Source: Dictyobacter formicarum (lineage in GTDB: Bacteria > Chloroflexota > Ktedonobacteria > Ktedonobacterales > Ktedonobacteraceae). From it: 64,000 nt of DNA. The notes under the pieces are model-generated. The model was given only the letters and a program-made list of their open reading frames with translations, was not told the origin of the DNA and searched no databases. Both the position numbers and the translations under genes were made by a program. This document shows, in pieces, positions 27,594 through 36,504 of this stretch (position 1 is the first letter of the stretch; the number at the start of each line of letters is the position of its first letter). Where the stretch lies: contig NZ_BNJJ01000013.1 in assembly GCF_016587435.1 (NCBI RefSeq), positions 1-64,000 on the forward strand, given 5' to 3'.

Positions 27594-28652
27594 ATGGAAA
27601 CACTTACGACACAGGTTGCAGCAGCACAGCAGGGAGATTTAGAGGCCTTTGGTCAGATTGTAGAGCGTTTTCGGGCCATGGCCTATGCCACTGCATATAC
27701 GCTGCTCCATGACTCTCAGCTCGCTGAAGACGCGACGCAGGAGGCATTTAAGGAACTCGGCTTTTACGAAACGGGCATCAAACCGATCGATCTTCTGGCA
27801 CCTATCTCCTTCGGTGGTATCTACAACATCGTGGGTGATCTCGGCCTGGGTAAACTGGTGATCGTAGAGGAATTGATGCACAATCTGGTAACATGCCAGC
27901 ATGGTTACGCTGTCGCCGTTACGATGGGCGAGACCTCCTACGAAACTACTGGCCTGGGTACCAGCATTGTTGAAGGCAACTTACAGGCACAGACTGCGGT
28001 AATCTTTGAACCTCAATCTGAAAAGCCAGACGTCAGCCAACAATTAATTCAGGTTGGCCTGAATGTTGCCCGGCAATTGCGTAGCCAGGGTCATGCAGTG
28101 CTCCTCTTGATCGATGAGCCGGTGGCCAGTTATGCGCGAGCGCTGCATCTGCCGGGACTCGCCGCTGCCGTACGAGCAGATGACATTACGACGTTGGTGC
28201 TCACTCGGACCGAGGAGAGAAGTCAGGCGCCGGATGGCAAGCTTGTGATGAGCCGACTCCTGGCTGAGCAGCGGCTCTATCCGGCCGTTGATCGATTGGC
28301 GTCTACTTCCACACTACTGCAGAGTAATGCCACTGGCCAGACACATCAGGATATGGCCCGGCAGGTGCGTGCCCTGCTACAACAGGCGGAAGCCTTGCAA
28401 CGACAAAGTACACATTCGGCCTGTGAACAACAACTGCTGAGCCGGGCCCGGCGCTTAAATCTCTTTCTAACCCAGCCTTTCTATGTGGCTGAAACCTTTA
28501 GCGCCATTCCCGGTGAGTACCTGAGTATAGCGGAGACGCTGAGCAGTGTTCAGGAGTTGCTCAGTGGTCGCTACGACACGCTGCCAGAGGCGGCATTTAC
28601 CTTTGTCGGTGCTATCGATCAAGTGGTAGCGAAAGGCCAGGTCATGCAATAA
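27594..28652 (+). CDS. Chimera: partial sigma-70 region 2 fused to a degenerate F1-ATPase beta subunit
   Basis: ~352 residues from ATG 27594 (AAAGGTGG upstream; GTG 27585 is an alternative). Residues ~2-52 match the start of ECF sigma region 2: AAAQQGDLEAFGQIVERFRAM, YATAYTLLHDSQLAEDATQEAF. The melting and -10-recognition parts (2.3-2.4) and region 4 are absent. From ~59 the sequence follows AtpD: YETGIKPIDLLAPISFGG, a P-loop-like VGDLGLGKLVIVEEL (AtpD: GGAGVGKT), MGET for the catalytic GER, LYPAVDRLASTS, FLTQPFYVAETFSAIPGEYLS and LPEAAFTFVGAIDQ. Lys of the P-loop is kept, but Thr, and Arg of GER, are lost, so ATP hydrolysis is doubtful. The beta-barrel domain is replaced by the sigma piece. 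Function unknown. Confidence 0.8.
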   Translation: METLTTQVAAAQQGDLEAFGQIVERFRAMAYATAYTLLHDSQLAEDATQEAFKELGFYETGIKPIDLLAPISFGGIYNIVGDLGLGKLVIVEELMHNLVTCQHGYAVAVTMGETSYETTGLGTSIVEGNLQAQTAVIFEPQSEKPDVSQQLIQVGLNVARQLRSQGHAVLLLIDEPVASYARALHLPGLAAAVRADDITTLVLTRTEERSQAPDGKLVMSRLLAEQRLYPAVDRLASTSTLLQSNATGQTHQDMARQVRALLQQAEALQRQSTHSACEQQLLSRARRLNLFLTQPFYVAETFSAIPGEYLSIAETLSSVQELLSGRYDTLPEAAFTFVGAIDQVVAKGQVMQ

Positions 28653-28667
28653 TCCACGCCATACACT

Positions 28668-28713
28668 AAAATGGGGCAGCATTACTTAAGGCTGAGTAAT
28701 GCTGCCCCATTTT
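28668..28713 (+). terminator. Terminator of the sigma/AtpD chimera gene
   Basis: A perfect 19-bp stem (28668-28686 with 28695-28713), core ATGGGGCAGCATTACT, 8-base loop, ending in TTTT. Confidence 0.75.
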
Positions 28714-28875
28714 GCCATGTTGTTCCTTACACTATCCAGCATTTAGATAGCCGCCCCACGGCCCGGCGGGACCCGCATATAAGATGCAAAGTTGCTTACC
28801 CCCTTGCATGTATTCGTGAAGCATACTATCATAAGCACTGTGCGCTAAAGAAGTGTTTTTTAATTGGAGTCAACG

Positions 28876-30120
28876 ATGAATATTCTCCCACTTGCCTATC
28901 TTTTAAGCGGGGGCTGGCTGCATATCGGCCCACCGTACATTTACATTAATATCGATCCGGTCCTCGTACATTTAGGACCATGGCTGGCGGTGCGCTGGTA
29001 TGGTTTGATGTATGTGGTGGGCATCATGGTCGGTTTATGGGTGATCAAGGGATACACTACCCGCAAAGGTATTAATCAGGATATGGTCTATCGCATCCTC
29101 TGGTGGTGTATCGCAGCCGGACTTATCGGTGGACGTCTTTATTTCGTTATTCAGCAACCTGACCTGGTAAATGGTTATCTCCTACAGCCGCAACGTATCC
29201 TGGCAACCTGGGAAGGTGGCATGGCCTTCTATGGCGCGATCTTTCTAGTGATTCCAACTCTTATATGGCGTGCCAGGGTCGAACGTATCAACCCTCTGGT
29301 TCTCATTGATGCAGGTGTGTTGTTCGGAGCGGCAGGGCAGATTTTCGGTCGCATTGGTAATCTGATCAATGGCGATATTATTGGCTATCCCAGCACTCTG
29401 CCCTGGTCAACCGTTTATCAGAATCCCAATAGTTGGGCCTGTTTCAATCCAGCTACCTGTAATGTACCGGTCCAGCCAGCGGCGGGCTATGAGCTGATTA
29501 TCAACCTGATTGTCCTTGGTACCATGCTCTACCTGGCACACCGGGTGCGGCGTCCAGGCATCTTAATGCTTGTCTACCTGTTCAGCTATACCATTTCACA
29601 GTTCTTGATCTTCTTTACGCGCCAGAACGACATTGTCAGCTTCCTGGGTCTCGACCTTGGTCTCAAACAGGCTCAATGGACCTCATTGGTCGTCTTTATT
29701 CTGCTGCTCCCTCTGACATACTGGGTGCTGCGTACCTCTAAGCCAGTCCCAGATGGGGAAGTTGCCGCGACCTATGGCATTCCCCAGAAACCCAAACCTG
29801 CGCTAGAAAAGAAAGTATTGACCGAAGAGTTGAGCGAAACACCAGCGATTGAGCCAGATGATGAGGCGACCCCTGCTACGGAAACAGCCAGCACAGATAC
29901 GGAGACTCCAACCTTAGCAACCGATCAAACGACTCCTGCCAGTGCTGCTGCAGAGGAAGAGGGAAAGCCGGCTCCCGCCACAACAGTGGAAGAAAGCGCC
30001 CTTTCAACCAATCATGCAGAAGAAACGGCTCCGATTGTAGAACAGCCTGCCAGCGACACTGACAAGCAATCAGAAACTCCATCCACTCCAAAGGAAGACA
30101 AAACCAGGCAAAAAGCGTAA
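28876..30120 (+). CDS. lgt: Prolipoprotein diacylglyceryl transferase with a long acidic tail
   Basis: 414 residues from ATG 28876 (GGAG eight bases upstream). The first ~285 residues are a seven-span Lgt: LAVRWYGLMYVVGIMVGL, the signature GQIFGRIGNLINGDIIG, and late spans ending at LTYWVLRTS. It transfers diacylglycerol from phosphatidylglycerol to the lipobox Cys of prelipoproteins. The segment GGMAFYGAIF has Tyr where E. coli Lgt has the His of SFHGG. The last ~130 residues are a Glu/Thr/Ala/Pro-rich disordered tail, longer than in typical Lgt. PstS in this window would be one substrate. Confidence 0.92.
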   Translation: MNILPLAYLLSGGWLHIGPPYIYINIDPVLVHLGPWLAVRWYGLMYVVGIMVGLWVIKGYTTRKGINQDMVYRILWWCIAAGLIGGRLYFVIQQPDLVNGYLLQPQRILATWEGGMAFYGAIFLVIPTLIWRARVERINPLVLIDAGVLFGAAGQIFGRIGNLINGDIIGYPSTLPWSTVYQNPNSWACFNPATCNVPVQPAAGYELIINLIVLGTMLYLAHRVRRPGILMLVYLFSYTISQFLIFFTRQNDIVSFLGLDLGLKQAQWTSLVVFILLLPLTYWVLRTSKPVPDGEVAATYGIPQKPKPALEKKVLTEELSETPAIEPDDEATPATETASTDTETPTLATDQTTPASAAAEEEGKPAPATTVEESALSTNHAEETAPIVEQPASDTDKQSETPSTPKEDKTRQKA

Positions 30121-30150
30121 GGCATTTACATTACGCATGTCTATGCAAGT

Positions 30151-30193
30151 AGAGACTCGTTAGCATAATTATGTTACAACGAGTCTCTTTTTT
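30151..30193 (+). terminator. Intrinsic terminator of lgt
   Basis: AGAGACTCGTT (30151-30161) pairs perfectly with 30178-30188 and is followed by an uninterrupted T-run. This is a conventional terminator. Confidence 0.8.
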
Positions 30194-30367
30194 CTTGTTA
30201 AGGATACTAAAACAGGCTTATGCCAGCTCATATCAAACTGCACGCTGCTTCCCAGTCGTGTTATAATGCGCCTGAATGTTTCCACTTTTGGTATCCCGAA
30301 ATAGAATGGTTGGAGTAGGCATCTCGTTATATCGCATCTATATGCATGGAAGGCTGGCCGCTGTATT

Positions 30368-33300
30368 ATGCTCATTACACGAATTGAGTTAGAAAATATA
30401 AAAAGTTATCGTCAGGTCTCGGTAGATTTTCGTCGTGGTACGACGGCTATCAGTGGCTCCAACGGCTCCGGGAAAACCACGCTGGTTGAGGCAATTGGCT
30501 TTGCGCTCTTTGGCTACCTACCTTATAACCACGATCAGTTTGTCCGCGAGGGCGAAAAAAGTGGCAGGGTCCTGGTCCACCTGATTGGTAGCGATGAGAG
30601 GCCATATACCGTCGAGCGACGCTGCGGCACGGGCGCGCGCTGGCTCATTTATGATGAAGAGGCCGATATGCGCCTGGAACAGCGCGCCGATGTGCTGGAT
30701 AAGTTGCATGAGCTGTTCGGTATCGATCGCGAGCGCTCGTTGGAGGCGCTGTTTCGTGATGCCCTGGGCGTTCCACAGGGAACCTTTACTTCTATTTTTC
30801 TAGAGACCGCCGCCAAACGTAAACAGACCTTTGATGCGTTGCTGCAGATTGAAGATTATCAGACTGCCGCTAAATATTTACTGGGCACACAAAATTATTA
30901 TAAAGATCAGAGGCAGGCACAGCAGGTGACCATTGATCGTCTGCAGTATGAGACACGCGAATTGGATGAGTGGCGCGAGTTTCTCCATGCGAAACGTCTG
31001 ATTGAACAGGCCAATACCGAGAAGAATCTACAGTTTAGCGAGCAGCTAAGCCGCTATGAGAAGCGCAGAACCATCCTGGAGCAGCAGGCTGAACAGGTAA
31101 GGAACCTGGGGACACAATATGCACAGGCTGAGGCTAAGTATAACTTTGCTCATTCTATATTGCAGGAGCGCCAGCAACACCTTCAGACTGCGCGCGAGGC
31201 GCAGCGCATTGTGCAGGAAAACCAGGCTGCCTACCATAGCCATCAAGAGTCCAATACGAAGCTGCGCCAGTTACGACAGGATGCTACCAACCGCGATGCG
31301 CTGCGCCAGCAGCAGGCCAGGATGCAGAGCTTGCAGATTCAAACCAATGAGCGCATCAGCCACCAGCAAGAGTATTTACAGGAGGTGGAGCGCGCCCGGC
31401 GGCGTATTGCTGATCTGGCCCCCCAGGTGGAGCAGCAGGTTGAATTAGAGCGCCAGCGCGATGAGGCTCGTCAGCAGAGCCAGCGCTATAAAGATGTCTG
31501 TGCCGATGGTCTGCGGCGCAAAGAACGCTTGCAGGCGCTAAAGCTGGAACAGGAACAGTGTCAACGCAAGATCACGACGATCGAGCCTCTGCTTGCGGTG
31601 GCCCAGTTGCTCGATATACGTTCCGAGACCCATACCCAGTTACGCTTGCAGGTCACTGCGCGCACGCAGAAACAGCAACAACTAAAAGAAAAAACGGCCC
31701 TGCTACGGGAACGAAAGGCGGAGCGAGAACCGCTGCTAGAGCCTCTGCATAAGGCCGAGAACAGTGTCAGATTGATCGAGGAACATCGCCAGGAAGCTGA
31801 AGAGATGCCCCAGCTTGAGCAGCAGCTAAAAACATTGGACGATCAGCGCATCCGCCTGGAGGGCAATATCGAGGGCTACGCCCGCTCCAAAGCGGAATCC
31901 GCCGGCGGACAGTGTCCTTTGCTCAACGAGAGCTGCCTGAATATCCGCCAGCGTGGCATCGTCAGTCTGGAGTCCTACTTCGAGAATCTTTTGGTCGAAG
32001 AACGCGAAAAAATCGAGGCGATTATGGTCCAGCAGAGAACGCTGAATCGGCGCAAGAGCCAGATTCAGAAGTATGCGGACGCCCTGCCGCGCTTCGCTGA
32101 ATATGTGGAGCGCCGTGATGAGCGTGCAGCCAACATGCAGCGGTTGGAGCGCGAACTGGACAGGTTGACGGAAGAGATCACGGTCCTCAAGCAGGAGCTG
32201 TTGAGCATCGATCAGGTTGATCAGCAGCTGCAGCAGGCTGAAAAAGAGTTAAGGGAGAGCAGGCAAGCCGATGCACAGACGCGTGGATTGGATGGCCTTA
32301 AACATCAGCTTGAGCAGTTGCAGAAGCAGGGCGAGCAACTTGAGGCCGAGGTTGCTACTTTGAGACAGGAAGCCGCGCAGTTGCAGGGCAGCTCCGCCAG
32401 GCTCACACAGCTAGAAGCAGCGCTGGCCGCCCTAAATGATCCACGCTCCGAGAGCCGGGCCAAGCAAGAGACCATCGCCAGGGAAGCTGCCTACCAGCAA
32501 CAGTTACAGGAAGAACAGCGACGTTTACAAGAGGTTCAGCAACAACTGCAGGAATTGGATGAGCAGCTGGCGCGTTATGCTTCATTAGATCAGGATATCG
32601 CCTTGCAGGAGGCCCGTATCCAGCAAAACGAGGCTGGCTATCACCGCTACCTGCAACATCAAAATGAGGCCAGCACCTTGCCTGAACGCGAGCTGGCATA
32701 CCAGCAACAACAAATAGTGGCAACTGAGGCTGAACAACATTTGCAACAGGTACAGCACGCTTTTCAAGAGGCGCAAGCTACTTTCCAGCAGCAAGAACTC
32801 GATCAGCTGCGTACAGATATCGAGAATATTCGCAGTGAGCAGATCCAGCTGGTAGAGCAAATGAAGACCTTGCAGGCAGAAATACTCCAGCTTGAACAGA
32901 AGATTGCGCAGGCCGAGACCTTGCTGGTAGAGTTAGAAGCCGCCCAGACCGAATATCAAACGTTGGATGATCTTCATAAGATGATGGGGCAGTTCCGCGA
33001 TCTGATTAAAGATGCCGCTCCCCATGTGCTAAGGGCTATGCTGGCGGATATTTCAGCGGAAGCTAATCGTATCTTTGGCGAGGTAATGGGCGATCGCCGT
33101 GCCCAGCTCTCCTGGCGCAATGATTATGAGATTATTTTGCGCCAGCAAGGCGTTGATCGCAGCTTTGCCCAGCTCAGTGGAGGCGAGCAAATGAGCGCTG
33201 CCCTCTCTGTGCGCCTGGCTCTGCTCAAGAAGCTCTCCACACTGAATATTGCCTTCTTTGATGAGCCAACCCAGAATATGGACGAATTGCGCCGCATGAA

Positions 33301-33523
33301 TCTGGCCGAGCAGATTCGCCGCGTGCGCGGCTTTGATCAGCTGATCGTCATCAGCCACGACGATACCTTTGAGCAAGGGCTGGATAGCCTGGTGCGCTTG
33401 AATAAAGTGAACGGCGAGACATATATGCTTGATGATGAAGATGGTACGTTGCCACAGGCAGATTTTGGGCAGGCCTGGCACCATAAGGATGGGGAAAGAT
33501 CCCAGCTGCAAACAACTAATTAG
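30368..33523 (+). CDS. Rad50/SbcC-like SMC-family ATPase
   Basis: 1051 residues. ITRIELENIKSYRQVSVDF and Walker A ISGSNGSGKTTLVEAIGF form the N-terminal half-ATPase. FDALLQIEDY opens a long Gln/Glu/Arg-rich coiled coil. The C-terminal half has the ABC signature LSGGEQMSAALSVRLALL and Walker B LNIAFFDEPTQNMDE. At the coil apex the expected Rad50 hook CxxC is replaced by C516-PLLNES-C523 (Cx6C). Rad50-type proteins tether and process DNA ends with a nuclease partner. The next gene, 15 bases on, encodes NurA, so NurA rather than Mre11 may be that partner here. Confidence 0.9.
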   Translation: MLITRIELENIKSYRQVSVDFRRGTTAISGSNGSGKTTLVEAIGFALFGYLPYNHDQFVREGEKSGRVLVHLIGSDERPYTVERRCGTGARWLIYDEEADMRLEQRADVLDKLHELFGIDRERSLEALFRDALGVPQGTFTSIFLETAAKRKQTFDALLQIEDYQTAAKYLLGTQNYYKDQRQAQQVTIDRLQYETRELDEWREFLHAKRLIEQANTEKNLQFSEQLSRYEKRRTILEQQAEQVRNLGTQYAQAEAKYNFAHSILQERQQHLQTAREAQRIVQENQAAYHSHQESNTKLRQLRQDATNRDALRQQQARMQSLQIQTNERISHQQEYLQEVERARRRIADLAPQVEQQVELERQRDEARQQSQRYKDVCADGLRRKERLQALKLEQEQCQRKITTIEPLLAVAQLLDIRSETHTQLRLQVTARTQKQQQLKEKTALLRERKAEREPLLEPLHKAENSVRLIEEHRQEAEEMPQLEQQLKTLDDQRIRLEGNIEGYARSKAESAGGQCPLLNESCLNIRQRGIVSLESYFENLLVEEREKIEAIMVQQRTLNRRKSQIQKYADALPRFAEYVERRDERAANMQRLERELDRLTEEITVLKQELLSIDQVDQQLQQAEKELRESRQADAQTRGLDGLKHQLEQLQKQGEQLEAEVATLRQEAAQLQGSSARLTQLEAALAALNDPRSESRAKQETIAREAAYQQQLQEEQRRLQEVQQQLQELDEQLARYASLDQDIALQEARIQQNEAGYHRYLQHQNEASTLPERELAYQQQQIVATEAEQHLQQVQHAFQEAQATFQQQELDQLRTDIENIRSEQIQLVEQMKTLQAEILQLEQKIAQAETLLVELEAAQTEYQTLDDLHKMMGQFRDLIKDAAPHVLRAMLADISAEANRIFGEVMGDRRAQLSWRNDYEIILRQQGVDRSFAQLSGGEQMSAALSVRLALLKKLSTLNIAFFDEPTQNMDELRRMNLAEQIRRVRGFDQLIVISHDDTFEQGLDSLVRLNKVNGETYMLDDEDGTLPQADFGQAWHHKDGERSQLQTTN

Positions 33524-33538
33524 TCAGGGAGGAAGTAC

Positions 33539-34807
33539 ATGCTGCACAAAGGCAAATTGCAGGCGGCGTTGAATGCCAAGAAGGGTCAGTTCTCGCTCTT
33601 CGATGGCTCATTCAATGAACAGCTGGCAATGTATCAGTATGCGCTGGAACATTTGTATGAGCGCTATGCCTCCAGTTCCCAGCTGGAACATATGCTTCCA
33701 CCCGATGAGATCGGTATGCCGTCAGCAGGCGCTCGTCCGACGCTAGAGTTTGATCGCTGGCTGGTTAACGCCGTCAATCAACCCTATCATGGTCCGATTT
33801 TTCCCTTCGGACGCGATTTTGGGACCCATGAGCAGGCACGGCAATGGGCCGAGTGCATCGAGGGTATCACCACTGTCGCCGTCGATGGCAGTCAGTTGAT
33901 GCCGTGGCGTGATGCTTCAATCCCGGTTGGATTGGTGCAGGTGGGCTTTTTTGTCAATCCTCATGCCCGCGGTCGCACCTATACGAAAGATGTGCGCATG
34001 GAAGTGCTGGCCCCCGAAGAGTTAATGGATGATACAAAAAACGACGCAGAGGACCCTGATAGCTATCCATACTCTGAAATGCAGGTGACGCAGCGCCGCT
34101 ATCTGTTAGAGGTTGAGACCATCTGTGAGTTGATGCGCCAGCAGGCCGCTGCCCGCCGTGAGGAAGATCCTATCTATAGTCCGGTGGTTTTCTTTGATGG
34201 CTCTCTGGTTGTCTCTTTTGCCCTGACCATGCCCAATCCTTACCGCCAGCGCTATATCGATGCCGCCCTCTCTCTGCTGCGTACTTCGGAAGAGCTACGT
34301 GTACCATTGATCGGTTACATTGACACGAGCTATGCTCGTGATATGATTACGATGTTGCGCCGGCTGGATGCGACTCTTCCCAGGCCGGTATTGCGCGATA
34401 CAAAAAAGATTCACGACGCCCTGCTCTGGCGCAGCCATCTACGCTGGGGAGATCGAACGCCGGCCATGCTGTGCGCACGCAATGATGTGCTGGAAAGCTA
34501 CGGACCCGACCATAATAGTGTGGCTTTCTGCTATCTACAAACGACGGCGGTGCGCCCTCCTACGCGCCTGGAATTCCCACGTTGGATGCTGGATGATGGT
34601 ATCCTTGAACCTGTGTTAGATGTGGTGCGAGCGGAAATTATTGCTGGCAATGGCTATCCTTATGCGATCGAAACCGCGGACGCCGTTTCGGTGATTACGA
34701 TGCAGGATCGCAATGAGTTTTATGGCCAATTCCAGGCCTTCCTGGAGCGCCAGGGGGTCAAATTCACGTATTCAACCAAGTCACTGAGTAAAAATAGAAG
34801 GCGCTAG
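33539..34807 (+). CDS. nurA: NurA-domain nuclease
   Basis: 422 residues. ATG 33539 follows GGGAGGAAGT. The NurA fold is indicated by TTVAVDGSQLMPWRDASIPVG (first acidic metal ligand near residue 117), FFDGSLVVSFAL (second, near 221), IGYIDTSYARDMITML and a late YPYAIETADAVSVI. NurA is a 5'-3' single- and double-strand nuclease that usually works with the HerA translocase in DNA-end resection. HerA is not in the window. Co-transcription with the Rad50-like gene suggests a joint end-processing role. Confidence 0.85.
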   Translation: MLHKGKLQAALNAKKGQFSLFDGSFNEQLAMYQYALEHLYERYASSSQLEHMLPPDEIGMPSAGARPTLEFDRWLVNAVNQPYHGPIFPFGRDFGTHEQARQWAECIEGITTVAVDGSQLMPWRDASIPVGLVQVGFFVNPHARGRTYTKDVRMEVLAPEELMDDTKNDAEDPDSYPYSEMQVTQRRYLLEVETICELMRQQAAARREEDPIYSPVVFFDGSLVVSFALTMPNPYRQRYIDAALSLLRTSEELRVPLIGYIDTSYARDMITMLRRLDATLPRPVLRDTKKIHDALLWRSHLRWGDRTPAMLCARNDVLESYGPDHNSVAFCYLQTTAVRPPTRLEFPRWMLDDGILEPVLDVVRAEIIAGNGYPYAIETADAVSVITMQDRNEFYGQFQAFLERQGVKFTYSTKSLSKNRRR

Positions 34808-34854
34808 TGCGCCGTAATAGTGTATCAGATGCCTGGTACCCCGGAAGTCTGAGC

Positions 34855-35185
34855 GCCCATTTCGGGCGCCCGCATACGCGGCCGAGCCGTTTTTTTGTGT
34901 GGGAGCCTCGGGTGCGCACGGCGCACCCGAGGCTCCCACACACGGAAGATGTTTTGAGCTCCCGTTCGCTAGCAACTTATGCAGCATCGTTGATGCGTCT
35001 GTTGCGTCGTGCGCACCCGAGACACCAACACTCACAAGATGTTTTGAGCTCCCGTTCGCTAGCAGCTTATGCATCGTTGGTGTGGCAGTTGCGCCGTGCG
35101 CAACTGCCACACCAACGATAAAAAATCTTTTGAGCGCCGTAGGCGCGTAGCGTCAGGAGCCGAAGGCGCGAACCATCGGGTTTTC
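34855..35185 (+). repeat. Composite palindromic repeat cluster, two hairpins and duplicated module
   Basis: From left: a GC lead (GCCCGCATACGCGGCCGAGCC), a 22-bp hairpin at 34896-34917/34921-34942 (core GTGGGAGCCTCGGGTGCGC), a module GATGTTTTGAGCTCCCGTTC at 34948, a decayed hairpin, the same module again at 35038, a 22-bp hairpin at 35073-35094/35098-35119 (core CGTTGGTGTGGCAGTTGCGC) and the tail CTTTTGAGCGCCGTAGGCGC to 35172. The region follows nurA and has no gene. Frames open across it are repeat sequence. Confidence 0.85.
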
Positions 35186-35347
35186 AGGCACAGCCAAAAA
35201 CCTGGCATTTACACTTTTGAAGTGTTTTACCAGCGTGAGCAGAACCACTATTGTAGTAGCATACAATTTCGAGCAAACAATATGTTATACTTGCTATAAC
35301 ATAAATTAGCGTCCGTTCTCTAGAAGTTAGAGCGAAGAATTTGTCTT

Positions 35348-36010
35348 ATGTCACGTTCGACAACACATACATTTACCTGTCCCTGTGGACAAGTTTTTAG
35401 CGGTCAGGCCTACGAATATGTTAATGTCGCAGATGATGCTCATTTGCGCTACGTGGTACTGGCCGGATTGATCAATGTCTCAACCTGTCCCAATTGTAGC
35501 AGAAGGGCCGCCATTTCGATGCCGTTTGTCTATTCAGATCCGGCCTACAATCTGCTGGCCTATGTTCATCCACGAGCCGATGCTCCTGAAGACGCACGCT
35601 TGCTGATCCTGGAGAAGTTGCGCGATGTCTACATGGATGCCACCAAATTGCATGAGCAACAGGATAAGGACGGGGAATCCAGCGGCAACAATGGGGGACG
35701 TGTGGTCTCTCTTTCGGCCTCAGAGGCGAAGGATATGCCTCCTCTGAAGGTTGTATTTGGCCTGGAACAATTGGGTGAACTGATAAATAGCGAGCTGAGC
35801 CAGGAAGATCGTCTGGGGCGCCTGGCCTTGAGTACGCAGAGTCGCAGCGAGGCGGAACGTGGGCAGTTCCACGATATTACACGCAAGCTGGCAACTGAAA
35901 TGGGCTGCTGCATCGAGGTAGAAGATCTACCAGATGAATATACCGTCTGGCTCTATGGATCGCGCCGCCAGGTTGGTGCTTTGATGCGCGAGCTAGCGGC
36001 ACGAGGATAA
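35348..36010 (+). CDS. CpXC-domain protein
   Basis: 220 residues. FTCPCGQVFSGQ and VSTCPNCSRRAAI give the paired CpXC zinc-binding cysteine motifs, followed by MPFVYSDPAYNLLAYVHP, typical of the CpXC family. The C-terminal part contains helices and a strand (CCIEVEDLPDEYTVWLYG). The domain's function is not established; zinc binding is inferred from the cysteines. The mog gene starts three bases after its stop, so they form an operon. Confidence 0.8.
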   Translation: MSRSTTHTFTCPCGQVFSGQAYEYVNVADDAHLRYVVLAGLINVSTCPNCSRRAAISMPFVYSDPAYNLLAYVHPRADAPEDARLLILEKLRDVYMDATKLHEQQDKDGESSGNNGGRVVSLSASEAKDMPPLKVVFGLEQLGELINSELSQEDRLGRLALSTQSRSEAERGQFHDITRKLATEMGCCIEVEDLPDEYTVWLYGSRRQVGALMRELAARG

Positions 36011-36013
36011 ATA

Positions 36014-36499
36014 ATGATTACCATTGGGATATTGACTGTTAGCGATGGGGCTGCGCGGGGAGAGCGGCAGGATCTCAGTGGGGCACGTGCTAGTGAACTG
36101 GTTGCACAATTACCTGCGGCCACCGTTCAACTACAGAGCATTGTGCCCGATGAACAGGAACAGATTGCTGCGCTCCTGCGCGCCTGGTGCGATGAGCAAA
36201 AGGTTAATTTGCTGCTGACCACAGGCGGCACGGGCATGGCTCCGCGCGATGTTACGCCAGAGGCAACCAGGGCCGTCATCGAGCGTGAAGCTCCTGGCAT
36301 TGCAGAAGCGTTACGCGCCATCAGCCTGAAATATACGCCGATGGCCATGCTATCACGTGGCGTAGCCGGTATCCGTGGTCGCACCCTCATTATTAACCTT
36401 CCCGGCAGTCCCAAAGCCGTTCAAGAGTGCCTGGAATATATATTGCCAGTTCTCCCACACGCAATCAATCTGCTCATTGAGGGCCCAAAGGAACACTAA
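36014..36499 (+). CDS. mog: MogA/MoaB-family molybdopterin adenylyltransferase
   Basis: 161 residues. [22 protein letters not shown] at the start, [20 protein letters not shown] as the molybdopterin-binding loop and [23 protein letters not shown] at the end are the family signature. The enzyme adenylylates molybdopterin before metal insertion. MogA and MoaB cannot be told apart from sequence alone. Placed between a CpXC gene and a WD40 gene. Confidence 0.88.
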   Translation: MITIGILTVSDGAARGERQDLSGARASELVAQLPAATVQLQSIVPDEQEQIAALLRAWCDEQKVNLLLTTGGTGMAPRDVTPEATRAVIEREAPGIAEALRAISLKYTPMAMLSRGVAGIRGRTLIINLPGSPKAVQECLEYILPVLPHAINLLIEGPKEH

Positions 36500-36504
36500 C
36501 TATT

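Noticed and set aside
34807..35299. Open frames of 76-109 codons on both strands across 34781-35299
   Set aside because: They translate the composite repeat and its hairpins, overlap each other on both strands, and lack ribosome sites.
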